From Bacillota bacterium (GTDB lineage Bacteria > Bacillota > Clostridia > Oscillospirales > Ruminococcaceae): a stretch of 64,000 nucleotides of DNA. A program made the position numbers and the translations under genes. The stretch covers positions 1-64,000 of the forward strand of contig JAEWAB010000005.1 in NCBI GenBank assembly GCA_023391875.1, written 5' to 3'. The notes below the pieces were generated by a model. The model was given only the letters and a program-made list of their open reading frames with translations. It had not been told where the DNA came from and did not search any database. Below, piece by piece: positions 7,974 to 17,416 of this stretch; positions within the stretch are counted from its first letter, which is position 1; each line of letters opens with the position of its first letter.

Positions 7974-8555
7974 TTAGTCGAGCATTCCTTTGGTGGATAA
8001 AACCGCGCCGTCTTTGCCGCGAACCGCGATGTTCAGCGCGTGCGCAACGGCCTTAAATACCGCTTCGCACTTGTGATGGTCGTTTGCGCCATACAGCAGT
8101 TTGATATGCAGTGTAATACCCGCGTTAAAGGCAAGGGCACGGAAGAACTCTTCAACCATCGCGGTTTCCATCCCGCCCATCATCTCGCCCGAAAAGGGGC
8201 AGTCAAACACCAGAAACGGCCTGCCGCTCACATCCACCGAGGCGAAGGCCAGCGATTCATCCATCGGGATGTAAAAGCTGCCATAGCGCTCGATGCCGCT
8301 TTTGTTGCCCAGAGCCTTCGCAAGGGCGCGCCCCAGCACAATACCCGTGTCTTCAATGGTATGGTGGCAGTCCACCTCAAGGTCGCCTGCAACTTTAATC
8401 GTTGTATCAAAGCCGCCGTGTACGGTAAAAGCCGTAAGCATGTGGTCAAAAAAGCCGATGCCCGATGAAATATCCGCCTGCCCCGCACCGTCAAGGTTCA
8501 GGTGAACCTCAATGTCGGTTTCCCTGCTCTGCCGTTTTTCCGTTACCGTCCGCAT
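7974..8555 (-). CDS. hisB: Imidazoleglycerol-phosphate dehydratase
   Basis: Dehydrates IGP to imidazole-acetol phosphate. 193 residues, the monofunctional form without the histidinol phosphatase domain. Mn-binding His motifs are present: GFFDHMLTAFTVHGGF, DCHHTIEDTGI and GANDHHKCEAVFKA. The phosphatase (HisN/HisJ) needed to complete the pathway is not in this window. Start ATG 8555 has GGGAGG upstream. Confidence 0.97.
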   Translation of the reverse strand: MRTVTEKRQSRETDIEVHLNLDGAGQADISSGIGFFDHMLTAFTVHGGFDTTIKVAGDLEVDCHHTIEDTGIVLGRALAKALGNKSGIERYGSFYIPMDESLAFASVDVSGRPFLVFDCPFSGEMMGGMETAMVEEFFRALAFNAGITLHIKLLYGANDHHKCEAVFKAVAHALNIAVRGKDGAVLSTKGMLD

Positions 8556-8574
8556 GGTACCCGCCTCCCGTATA

Positions 8575-9624
8575 TTAGTTTAACACCGTCTCAAGTGCTG
8601 TTAGCAGCGCCTTGTTTTCATCCTGTGTGCCCGCGGTGATGCGAAGATGCTTGCTAAACCGCCTTACGACAATCCCTTTTTGAAGCAAAGCCTCAAAGCA
8701 GGCATTAGCGTCTTGAAGCTCCATAAACACAAAGTTTGTTTCGGGCTTAAACACGCGTATGATATCCGTCTTTCTGGCCGCAAGCGCCGATAGCCCGCTG
8801 TAAAGCTGCTCGCGGCTTTGCAGTACCTGTTGAACACAGGAGCGGTTATACGTATCCTCGCTCAGAATCACCGTGCCGATGGCTTGGGTGACGCTGTTGA
8901 CGTTATAGGGGGATTTTGCCGCCCGCAGCGCGCCGGTGATACGGTGGTTGGACACCGCAAACCCAAGCCGGATGGCAGCCGAAAAAGCCTTCGAACAGGT
9001 TTTAAGCACGATAACATTATCAAAGCTTTCTACCTCATTGAGGATAGACTGATTGCAAAAATCCATATACGCCTCATCCACAACTACCAGCATGTTCGTA
9101 TTACGTATCAGGCGGAGCACCTCGCTCTTCTTAAGCACCAGCGAGGTGGGGTTGCAGGGGGTAGAAAAAATCAGCGCCTTCGCATTGCTTTCCTGAGCAA
9201 CCTTCAATATTTCATCCACATTCATCTGTAGATTTTCGTCCTTTTGAACAGTGACAACCTGTACCTCCGACATCTCGCCGTAAAAACGGTACATCGAAAA
9301 ATCAGGTGCAACGGTGAGCAGGGTATCGCCTTTTTGCAGCATGGAGCCGATAATCACCGAAATCAATTCATCGGAACCGTTGCCTACCGTAACACAATCG
9401 GCGCTCACACCATAGTAAAGCGCAAAAGCTTTACATACATCCGTGGCCAAGGCATCGGGGTAACGGTTAAAGCTTATCTGCGTAACGGCCTCGGCAATAC
9501 GCTGTTTTAAGTGTTCATCCGGTGTGATAAAGGATTCGTTTGCGTCCATGCGGATGGGGTACTCACCGCTGATAGGCTCATAGGGCTTCATATTCTTAAG
9601 CTTATCACAGATTTCGTAAGGCAT
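8575..9624 (-). CDS. hisC: Histidinol-phosphate aminotransferase
   Basis: PLP-dependent fold-type I transaminase making histidinol phosphate. 349 residues. The Schiff-base Lys is in VLKTCSKAFSAA (about 213), with VDEAYMDF and the N-terminal PISGEYPIRMDANE typical of HisC. Positioned between hisD and hisB. Strong GAGGAG ribosome site before ATG 9624. Confidence 0.95.
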   Translation of the reverse strand: MPYEICDKLKNMKPYEPISGEYPIRMDANESFITPDEHLKQRIAEAVTQISFNRYPDALATDVCKAFALYYGVSADCVTVGNGSDELISVIIGSMLQKGDTLLTVAPDFSMYRFYGEMSEVQVVTVQKDENLQMNVDEILKVAQESNAKALIFSTPCNPTSLVLKKSEVLRLIRNTNMLVVVDEAYMDFCNQSILNEVESFDNVIVLKTCSKAFSAAIRLGFAVSNHRITGALRAAKSPYNVNSVTQAIGTVILSEDTYNRSCVQQVLQSREQLYSGLSALAARKTDIIRVFKPETNFVFMELQDANACFEALLQKGIVVRRFSKHLRITAGTQDENKALLTALETVLN

Positions 9625-9639
9625 AACAAAGACTCCTCG

Positions 9640-10935
9640 TTATTTCTGTTCAGGGAAGCGCACCTTAATGGAGTTGGCGTGTGCAAATAATCCTTCACGC
9701 TCGGCAATACGGATAATATCATCCTTCGCGGCACCTAACGCCTTCTCGGTGTAACAGATAAAGCTGGTGCGCTTTAAAAAGCTGTCTACCGAGAGCGGTG
9801 AGAAAAACCGCGCCGTACCACTGGTGGGCAGCACATGGTTGGGCCCCGCGTAGTAATCCCCCAGCGGCTCGGGCGAGTATCGGCCAAGGAAGATAGAACC
9901 GGCGTTCTCTAAGCGACCGAGGTACTCGGTGGGGTTTTCGGTCATTACCTCCAGATGCTCCGGCGCAAGCTCGTTTGCAAGCTCCACCGCCTTATCCATA
10001 CCGTCGCACACAATAATCGCCGAGTAATCGGCAAGGGATTTTTCGATGATATCCTTACGGGGAGCGAGCGCGGTCTGCTTTTCAAGCTCCGCCAAGGTTT
10101 CGTCGGCAATGCGCCTGCTGTTGGTAATGAGGATAGCGGATGCGAGTACATCGTGCTCGGCTTGGCTGAGCATATCCGCCGCAAGGTAGGTGGGGTTCGC
10201 GCTGTCGTCGGCGACAATCAGGATTTCGCTCGGCCCCGCCACCATGTCTATATCCACGATCCCGTATAAAAGCCTTTTGGCGGTGGCCACATAGATATTG
10301 CCCGGGCCAACGATCTTATCTACCTTGGGGATTGTTTCGGTGCCGAAGGCGAGCGCCGCAACAGCCTGCGCCCCACCCACCAGAAAGATTTTGGAGATAC
10401 CCGCCACATAAGCCGCCGCGAGGATATCGGGGTTTACCCCTCCGCTTTTGGCGGGCGGGGTAACCATGATAATATCATTAACACCGGCGATGGTCGCGGG
10501 GATGGCGTTCATCAGCACCGAAGACGGATAGGCCGCCGTGCCGCCCGGTACATACAACCCGACCCGATGCAGACCGCGCACCTTTTGCCCCATCAGCACA
10601 CCGTCCTCGTTGGTTACGGTAAAGCCGTGCTGAAGCTGCTTTTGGTGAAAACGTCGGATATTCTCGGCGGCATGCTCAAGCGCCGATAGAAACGCCGGGT
10701 CGGCATGCTTCACCGCGTTTTCGATTTCCTCCTGCGGAACCTGCAAAGGCTCGGGCAGCACCTTATCAAACCGAAGGGTGTAGTCCAGCAGCGCCTTGTC
10801 GCCCTTCGTGCGTACTTCTTCTATAATCTCCGCAACCCTTGCAGAAACCTCTTTGCCGGTTTCGCCGCTTCTTGCACGCAGCGCGGCAATCAGCTTTACT
10901 TCATCGGTGCCGTTGGCATTTACTACGTTTATCAT
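9640..10935 (-). CDS. hisD: Histidinol dehydrogenase
   Basis: Oxidises histidinol to histidine in two NAD-dependent steps using zinc. 431 residues. Motifs seen: GLYVPGGTAAYPSSVLMN, GPGNIYVATAKRL, AGPSEILI, DMLSQAEHDV (zinc ligands Gln/His), ELAPEHLEVM (catalytic Glu-His) and GPNHVLPTSGTARF. GGAGGACGCC precedes ATG 10935. Confidence 0.98.
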   Translation of the reverse strand: MINVVNANGTDEVKLIAALRARSGETGKEVSARVAEIIEEVRTKGDKALLDYTLRFDKVLPEPLQVPQEEIENAVKHADPAFLSALEHAAENIRRFHQKQLQHGFTVTNEDGVLMGQKVRGLHRVGLYVPGGTAAYPSSVLMNAIPATIAGVNDIIMVTPPAKSGGVNPDILAAAYVAGISKIFLVGGAQAVAALAFGTETIPKVDKIVGPGNIYVATAKRLLYGIVDIDMVAGPSEILIVADDSANPTYLAADMLSQAEHDVLASAILITNSRRIADETLAELEKQTALAPRKDIIEKSLADYSAIIVCDGMDKAVELANELAPEHLEVMTENPTEYLGRLENAGSIFLGRYSPEPLGDYYAGPNHVLPTSGTARFFSPLSVDSFLKRTSFICYTEKALGAAKDDIIRIAEREGLFAHANSIKVRFPEQK

Positions 10936-10984
10936 GGCGTCCTCCCATTGTATCGTGGAATCTTCGGTAGCGTTAGTACGTTCT

Positions 10985-11614
10985 TTACGTAAGATGGCTG
11001 CTCATCCTGGCAAGCAGGGTCTCTATCTCGGTTTTTCTAAGCTTCAGGGAGGCGGTGTTTACAATCACCCGCGCGGAAATCGGGGCGATGTCCTCAATAA
11101 TCGTAAGCCCGTTTTCTTTGAGCGTTGTTCCCGTCTCTACAATATCCACAATCGCGTCTGCCAGCCCGATAAGCGGCGCAAGCTCCACAGAGCCTTCGAT
11201 CTTTACTATTCCTACATCCATCGCCTTGGTTTCAAAAAAGGCACGCGCCACATTCGGGTATTTTGTGGCGATGGTTTTAACATTGTAGCCCGCATAAAAA
11301 TCGGTGTCTTTGGGGGCGGCAAGCGCAAAGCGGCAGCGCCCGAACCCAAGGTCCAGCATCTCATAAAACGAGCGGCCCTGCTCCATAATGGTGTCCTTGC
11401 CCACAACGCCCAGGTCGCAGGCGCCATGCTCCACGTAGGTTATCACATCCGCGGCCTTGGCGAGCACAACCTCAAGGTTTGCATCGGGGATATACAAGAT
11501 GAGCTTTCGCCCTTTATTGATTAGTACGTCGCAGTTAAAGCCCATCTTTTCAAACAGCTTTACCGTATCGTTTTCAAGCCTGCCCTTGGTTAGAGCAATT
11601 CGCAAAGGTTTCAT
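10985..11614 (-). CDS. hisG: ATP phosphoribosyltransferase, short catalytic form
   Basis: First, committed step: joins ATP and PRPP. From ATG 11614 the protein is 209 residues, the short HisG form that lacks the C-terminal regulatory domain and works only with HisZ, which lies just upstream. Begins MKPLRIALTKGRLEND. VVGKDTIMEQG and ADAIVDIVETGTTLKENGL (PRPP loop) are present. The frame extends to 11644, but ATG 11614 has a GGAAGGAA site and matches the family start. Confidence 0.96.
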   Translation of the reverse strand: MKPLRIALTKGRLENDTVKLFEKMGFNCDVLINKGRKLILYIPDANLEVVLAKAADVITYVEHGACDLGVVGKDTIMEQGRSFYEMLDLGFGRCRFALAAPKDTDFYAGYNVKTIATKYPNVARAFFETKAMDVGIVKIEGSVELAPLIGLADAIVDIVETGTTLKENGLTIIEDIAPISARVIVNTASLKLRKTEIETLLARMSSHLT

Positions 11615-11645
11615 GCACAGTTTCCTTCCCAGCATCGGCAGCACA

Positions 11646-12842
11646 TTATATTGTCAGCTCGTCAATTTGGCCGTGCACATGGTGCAGCCTTGGAATACCC
11701 TTTTGCTTTGCGTAGTTCTTTGCCTCCAAAAGGGTATCAAACAGGCAGTACTCACACCGCAAGCCACTGCTAATCAGCTCTTTTTCATGGGCTAGCCCCT
11801 GCATCTGATACTCAGCCTCGGCAAAGACGAGCACATCCGTCACGCGAAGGGCAACCGTTTGGTCCTCCTTGGAAAGCGCCGAGGCGATTGCCGAGATATC
11901 CGCCGCAAAACCGATAGCGGGAAGGTTTAGGCCATAGTCGGCAATCAGCGTATCGTATCGCCCACCCGATAGCACCTGCTCTCCGCAGCCCTCGATGTAC
12001 CCGCGAAAGATAATGCCGGTATAATAATCCTTACGGTGTACCAACCCAAGGTCGATAATCACCTTTTCGCTCAGGTTTAAGCGCGAAAGCTCGTCGTAGA
12101 TGCCCTTGAGGTAATCGAGCACCTCTTTGGTTTCGGGGCTTTCAAAAAGTGCCGCCGCTACGTCGATAACCTCGTCGCCGCCAAAGAGTGACGGCAGTTT
12201 TCTAAGGGCAGCAAGCGCCTTTGTATCCTCAATCGTATCTAAAAGGTCGTTTAGAGCGGCATAGTTTTTGGTTTCTACAAAACCTCTAATCTCTTCTCTA
12301 ATTTCATCCGATACCGGCAGGCTCTTGGTGAGGGCATTAAAAAAGCCGATATGACCGATCTCCAGCCGGAAATCGATGGAATCGCAGGACATCAGCGCAT
12401 CCAGCGCCGTGACAATCACCTCTAAATCCGCGCGGCGGGAGCTGGAGCCGATAAGCTCAATACCCATCTGCACCACCTCGTCGCTGCGGCCGGAAAGGCT
12501 TTTGGTCATCTGGTAAACATCCTGATTATAAAAAAGCCGGATGGGCAGTGTTTCGTTTCTTAGGCGGGTGGCCACCAGCCGCGCGATGGGCGCGGTGGAA
12601 TCCGGCCTGCAGACCAGCAGCCTCCCCTTGTTGTCGGTAAGCTTGTACATACCTTCCTGCGGAAAGTGGAGGGTGTCGGAGGCAAAAACGTCGTAAAACT
12701 CAAGGCCGCCCGTTACCACCTCGTTGTACCCCCTGCCCAAGAACAACTCGCGCAAAAGCTTTTCGTATTTGCGGCGCGCCACACATTCCTCAAACAGCAG
12801 GTCTCTTATGCCCTCAGGCGTTATTGTGTTATAACGCTTCAT
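11646..12842 (-). CDS. hisZ: ATP phosphoribosyltransferase regulatory subunit
   Basis: Paralogue of the histidyl-tRNA synthetase catalytic core that forms an octamer with short HisG and confers histidine feedback. 398 residues from ATG 12842 (MKRYNTITPEGIRDLL). Aminoacyl-synthetase class II traits remain (CRPDSTAPIARLVATRL, SGGRYDTLIADYG), but no full anticodon-binding domain follows. Together with adjacent short hisG this makes HisZ much more likely than HisS. First gene of the operon, behind its own promoter. Confidence 0.94.
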   Translation of the reverse strand: MKRYNTITPEGIRDLLFEECVARRKYEKLLRELFLGRGYNEVVTGGLEFYDVFASDTLHFPQEGMYKLTDNKGRLLVCRPDSTAPIARLVATRLRNETLPIRLFYNQDVYQMTKSLSGRSDEVVQMGIELIGSSSRRADLEVIVTALDALMSCDSIDFRLEIGHIGFFNALTKSLPVSDEIREEIRGFVETKNYAALNDLLDTIEDTKALAALRKLPSLFGGDEVIDVAAALFESPETKEVLDYLKGIYDELSRLNLSEKVIIDLGLVHRKDYYTGIIFRGYIEGCGEQVLSGGRYDTLIADYGLNLPAIGFAADISAIASALSKEDQTVALRVTDVLVFAEAEYQMQGLAHEKELISSGLRCEYCLFDTLLEAKNYAKQKGIPRLHHVHGQIDELTI

Positions 12843-12912
12843 CGCTTTAACCTTACCTTTCCGCCAAAAGGATAACACCATGATCCATTGGTAATCGCTT
12901 TAGTATGCTAAT

Positions 12913-12941
12913 ATACTACCATGATGAAATATTCCTGTCAA
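12913..12941 (-). promoter_or_regulatory. his operon promoter
   Basis: TTGACA (12941-12936), 17-bp spacer, TAGTAT (12918-12913), about 70 bases upstream of the hisZ ATG. No T-box, his leader peptide or terminator is visible between promoter and hisZ. Read-through from polC is also possible because no terminator follows polC. Confidence 0.8.
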
Positions 12942-12983
12942 CCACTCTGATAAAACGGCTGTGATTTTCAGAACGTTGTATAA

Positions 12984-15900
12984 TCAGAACAAAGAAAGCT
13001 GGCTGGTTTTTGGCAAACCTTCCAATGCCCCCGCATTATCCAGTATCTCAACCACAGCCTTGGATACCCCTGCCTTCGCGGCGAAATCATCAACCGAGAG
13101 AAATGGCTCCCCATCACGGGCTGCTTGCAGGTTTTGCGCGGCGCTTTCTCCTACGCCCTTCAACGAGCAGAACGGCAGCCGTATCTTACCGTCCTCGCAC
13201 AGGTAGCTGGTGGCGTGCGATTTATAGAGGTTTACGGGCAAAAAGCCCAAGCCTCGCGCGAGCATCTCATTGACCACCTGCAGCGATTCAAAGATGCCGT
13301 CCTCCTTCGCCGAGCGCTCGTTTTTGCGCACCTTAAGGTCTGCCAGCATCTGCATGACGGCGCGCTTGCCCGCCACGGCGCTTTCGGCGTCAAAATCGCC
13401 CCCGCGCACGGTAAAAAACGCCGCGTAAAACTCCAGCGGATGGTAGATTTTAAACCACCCGAGGCGTATAGCACCGATTACATAGGCCGCCGCATGTGCC
13501 TTGGGGAACATATATTTAATCTTTAAGCAGCTGTCGATATACCACTGCGGCACGTTATGGTCGAGCAGCGTTTGGATGATTTCGGGCGTAAACTCCTTCT
13601 GCGCCTTACCCTTACGGGTATACTCCATGATCTTAAACGAAAGCTTTTTATCTACGCCCTTATAAATAAGGTAGGTCATGATCGAGTCACGCGTTCCGAT
13701 AACCTCCGAGATGGTGCAGATATTCTTTTTAATCAGCTCCTGCGCGTTGCCTAGCCACACGTCGGTGCCGTGGGAAAGCCCCGATATCTGCAAAAGGTCG
13801 GAGAAATTCTTCGGCCTTGCGTCCAGCAGCATCCCTCTTACAAAGTCGGTGCCCATCTCAGGCAGCGCGAGCGAGCCGGTTTCGCAGTCGATATCCTTCG
13901 GCTCCACATCGAGGGCCTCGGTGGAGGTAAACAGGCTGATTACCCTAGGGTCGTTGAGCGGCACGTCGTTAATCTTGATGCCGGTCAGGCGCTCCAAATG
14001 CTTATAAAGCGTCGGCACATCGTGCCCGAGTATATCAAGCTTCAGGATGGTATCATGCAGCGAATGGAAGTCGAAGTGGGTGGTGGTGACGCCCTTCTCC
14101 TTTTGGTCGGCGGGATGCTGAATGGGGGTAAAATCGGTGACATCATACCCCGCCGGGATAACAACCATGCCGCCCGGGTGCTGGCCGGTGGTGCGTTTTA
14201 CGCCGAGACAGCCGCTGATGAGCCTGTTTTCCTCCGCTTTATGTACCACGCGCCCATGCTCGGAAAGATAGTTCTTCACATAGCCGTAGGCGGTTTTTTC
14301 GGCGACGGTGGCGATGGTTCCTGCCTTGAACACGTTGTCGCTGCCAAACAGCTCCTCGGTGTAGCGGTGGGCGGTAGACTGATATTCACCCGAAAAGTTT
14401 AAGTCGATATCCGGCGCTTTATCGCCGTCAAACCCTAAAAAGGTTTCAAACGGGATGTCGTGACCGTCCTGCTTATACTTGGTACCGCACACAGGGCAGT
14501 TTTTTTCGGGCAGGTCGAAGCCCGAGCCTACCGAGCCGTCTAAAAAGAATTCGCTGTTTTTGCAGTTTGGGCACACATAGTGGGGCGGCAGCGGGTTTAC
14601 CTCTGAAATGCCCGCCATGGTGGCAACAAACGACGAGCCCACCGAACCACGCGAGCCTACGAGATAGCCGTCGCTTTCGCTTTTAAACACCAGCTTTTGC
14701 GCAATCATGTAAAGCACCGCGAAGCCGTGCTTGATAATCGAGCCAAGCTCTCTCTCCAAGCGTGCGGAAACCACCTCCGGCGGGTTGTCGCCGTAGATTT
14801 CATGAACCCTCGCCCATGTGATACGCTGCAGCTCTTCCTCCGAGCCCGGGATGCTCGGAGGGTAGGTTCCGTCGGGTATGGGGAGTATTGTTTCATCCAC
14901 CAAGTCGGCAATCTGGTTGGGAGCCTCCACAACCACCTCATAGGCCTTTTGCTCGCCGAGGTAGGCAAACTCCTTGAGCATCTCTTCGGTGGTGCGTAGG
15001 TAAAGCGGGGGCTGATACTCGGTATCGGTATACCCCTGCCCCGATAAAAGAATCTTTCTGAAGATACCGTCCGCCTCATGGAGATAATGTACGTCGCCGG
15101 TGGCAACGCAGGGCTTGCCCAGTGTTTCGGCAAGCTCCACAATCAGCTTGTTATATTCTATCAGCTGCGCTTCGTCCTTCACCTTCCCGCTTCTGATTAA
15201 AAAGTCGTTGTTGGTGAGCGGCTGAATCTCTAAAAAGTCGTAATACGAAGCGATATCGAGCAGCTTCTGCTGGCTCTTGCGTTCAACAATTGCCCTGTAA
15301 AGTTCTCCTGCTTCACAGGCTGTTCCCAAGATCAACCCCTCGCGAAGCTTGGTGAGCTCCGATTTTAAAATACGCGGTTTCTTATAAAAATGCTCGACGT
15401 GAGACTTTGAGATAAGCTTATAGAGGTTTTTAAGCCCCACTGGATTCTTTACTAAAATAATTTGGTGGTAGGACGGCAATTTCTTATAATCCTCCACCAC
15501 CAGCCCGCCGTTGATGCCGTCTACCGTTTGAATTCCGTACTGCGTTTTCATGGTATCAATGAAATTGAGATAGATACCAGCAAGTACCGCGGCATCGTCA
15601 CATGCGCGATGGTGGTTGAAATCATCCAGCTTTAAGGCCTTTGCTACCGTATCCAGCTTATGATTGTTTAAATCGGGCAGCAGGGCGCGCGCAATCGGCA
15701 CCGTATCCACCGAGGTATAGGCGCAGCTTAAATGGTAGCGCGCAAGGGACGTGGCTAAAAAGCCGGTGTCAAACGCCGCGTTATGGGCAACCAAAACAGG
15801 GCTTTCCCCGCAGAATACGAGAAAATCCCTTACCGCCTGCTCCTCCAAAGGCGCGTCCTGCACCATCTCGTCGGTAATGGAGGTAAGCTCGGTAATCTTT

Positions 15901-17363
15901 TCGCTAATGGGCCGCTGCGGGTTGACAAAGGTGGAAAAACGGTCGGTGATCTCCCCGCCTTTTAGCTTTACCGCACCGATTTCTATAATGCGGTCATTGT
16001 ACGGCGAAAAGCCGGTGGTCTCAAGGTCAAATACCACCGTTTCATCCTCAAGCGGTATTTGGGTGTCGCCCTGCACCGCGTCCAGCGAGTCCAGCACCAA
16101 GTAGGCCTCGACGCCATAGATCACCTTAAACTGCCCGCCGCCCTTGCGGATATCCTTAACGGTATTCATCGCCTCCGGGTAGGCTTGTACCACACCGTGG
16201 TCGGTAATGGCAATCGCCTTATGGCCCCATTTGTAGGCGCACATGATCAGGTCTTTGGCGCTGCTCATGCCATCCAGCGCCGACATGTTGGTATGGCAGT
16301 GCAGTTCTATGCGCTTAACCTCGGCATTATCCTGTTTCTTGTACTTTTGCGCCGTCATAATATCCAGCGGACGCAGGTTTACCTCGTTATCGTACTTATC
16401 AAACCCCGCGTCGCCGCGAATGATGATGGTCGTACCGGCTTTTAAGGTGTCCAGCTTCTCGACCTTCTCCTTATCCTTTGCTTTATCACAGATGAGCTTT
16501 AAGGTATTGGAGCCGGTATAATCGGAAAAATCGATGGAATATATGTACTTGGATTTATCTCGGGTCTCCTTTTTATCGTTTGTCAGCACATCGCCCCACA
16601 CCACCACCTTGCCGGACTCGGCATTAACCTCCTCGAGATGGATGGGCTGCTGGTTGATGGCCTTGCCGATGAGCACCTGCTGGCTACCCGGAATAATGGG
16701 TAGAGCGGAAAACACATTATCTTGCGAAGCAGAGGACCTTGCCGGTTTCTCCGTCTGCCTTGCAGGGCGCTGTTCACGCTCCGCGGCAGGCATTGGCGGC
16801 GGAGCCTGCTGCGGCTTGGCAGTATCCCTTAAAGCTGCCGGTACAGACGCCGGTATGGTACCGATGTGCGCGGCCTGTTCACCCGAAATCTCGGTCACAC
16901 CGCAAAAGGCCACCTCGCGGCTTACACAAAACTCATCCTTGATCAACTGCCGCAGCGCGATATCAAAGCCGGTTTGCTTAAGTATCTTCAGCCCGCCGCA
17001 ACGCAGTGTAATCGTTACACAGCTACTTGTAACCTCAAGCGTTGCGTCATCGAGAAAGCCGTTGACTATCTTCCCTTTTTTACGCAGGCAGGCCACTAAC
17101 TCCGGGAAATAATCCGAGGTGAGCAGCGTCTCGTGGTAGCGCGGATATATGGTAACAGCCCGAAGATTCATCTTGGCGGCTATCAGTTCTTCCAGCTCTG
17201 CAAGTTCTTTTTTGCTGATGGTCTGCTCAAACTCGGCCGCCACACCCAAGGTGTTATTTTCATTATCGATATTCAAGTGCAGTATCTTGCCTTTGGAGAT
17301 ACCCTCCGAAAGGCAGACGTTGCCGATGATTGCGCCAAAAAGTGAGCCTAGGGTTCTTTCCAT
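12984..17363 (-). CDS. polC: DNA polymerase III alpha subunit, PolC type
   Basis: Main replicative polymerase of low-GC Gram-positives, with built-in proofreading. About 1459 residues. Order: N-terminal domain; OB domain; PHP domain starting ELHCHTNMSALDG (about 355); inserted DEDDh exonuclease VVFDLETTGFSP (about 446); zinc-binding CPNC/CPVC (about 930-960); polymerase metal site PDIDLNFSGEY (about 983); then GQHPGGMVVIP. The start is uncertain: ATG 17363 (MERTLGSLFG) is chosen over ATG 17396, and neither has a strong ribosome site. Follows ispG, as in other clostridia. Confidence 0.97.
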   Translation of the reverse strand: MERTLGSLFGAIIGNVCLSEGISKGKILHLNIDNENNTLGVAAEFEQTISKKELAELEELIAAKMNLRAVTIYPRYHETLLTSDYFPELVACLRKKGKIVNGFLDDATLEVTSSCVTITLRCGGLKILKQTGFDIALRQLIKDEFCVSREVAFCGVTEISGEQAAHIGTIPASVPAALRDTAKPQQAPPPMPAAEREQRPARQTEKPARSSASQDNVFSALPIIPGSQQVLIGKAINQQPIHLEEVNAESGKVVVWGDVLTNDKKETRDKSKYIYSIDFSDYTGSNTLKLICDKAKDKEKVEKLDTLKAGTTIIIRGDAGFDKYDNEVNLRPLDIMTAQKYKKQDNAEVKRIELHCHTNMSALDGMSSAKDLIMCAYKWGHKAIAITDHGVVQAYPEAMNTVKDIRKGGGQFKVIYGVEAYLVLDSLDAVQGDTQIPLEDETVVFDLETTGFSPYNDRIIEIGAVKLKGGEITDRFSTFVNPQRPISEKITELTSITDEMVQDAPLEEQAVRDFLVFCGESPVLVAHNAAFDTGFLATSLARYHLSCAYTSVDTVPIARALLPDLNNHKLDTVAKALKLDDFNHHRACDDAAVLAGIYLNFIDTMKTQYGIQTVDGINGGLVVEDYKKLPSYHQIILVKNPVGLKNLYKLISKSHVEHFYKKPRILKSELTKLREGLILGTACEAGELYRAIVERKSQQKLLDIASYYDFLEIQPLTNNDFLIRSGKVKDEAQLIEYNKLIVELAETLGKPCVATGDVHYLHEADGIFRKILLSGQGYTDTEYQPPLYLRTTEEMLKEFAYLGEQKAYEVVVEAPNQIADLVDETILPIPDGTYPPSIPGSEEELQRITWARVHEIYGDNPPEVVSARLERELGSIIKHGFAVLYMIAQKLVFKSESDGYLVGSRGSVGSSFVATMAGISEVNPLPPHYVCPNCKNSEFFLDGSVGSGFDLPEKNCPVCGTKYKQDGHDIPFETFLGFDGDKAPDIDLNFSGEYQSTAHRYTEELFGSDNVFKAGTIATVAEKTAYGYVKNYLSEHGRVVHKAEENRLISGCLGVKRTTGQHPGGMVVIPAGYDVTDFTPIQHPADQKEKGVTTTHFDFHSLHDTILKLDILGHDVPTLYKHLERLTGIKINDVPLNDPRVISLFTSTEALDVEPKDIDCETGSLALPEMGTDFVRGMLLDARPKNFSDLLQISGLSHGTDVWLGNAQELIKKNICTISEVIGTRDSIMTYLIYKGVDKKLSFKIMEYTRKGKAQKEFTPEIIQTLLDHNVPQWYIDSCLKIKYMFPKAHAAAYVIGAIRLGWFKIYHPLEFYAAFFTVRGGDFDAESAVAGKRAVMQMLADLKVRKNERSAKEDGIFESLQVVNEMLARGLGFLPVNLYKSHATSYLCEDGKIRLPFCSLKGVGESAAQNLQAARDGEPFLSVDDFAAKAGVSKAVVEILDNAGALEGLPKTSQLSLF

Positions 17364-17416
17364 CGTCCAGTCCGTGCCTTTCCAGCCTAATGCCATTGAT
17401 AAGTAGTTAGGTGAAG

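Noticed and set aside
10796..11524. 242-codon plus-strand open frame opposite hisD/hisG
   Set aside because: Long by chance because of GC-biased codon use on the other strand; hisD and hisG are certain.
11646..12842. Histidyl-tRNA synthetase (hisS)
   Set aside because: The class II core is shared, but the protein lacks a full anticodon domain and sits directly before short-form hisG in the his operon, which identifies HisZ.
12842..12912. His T-box or leader peptide before hisZ
   Set aside because: The leader is only about 70 bases with no T-box motif, His codon run or terminator.
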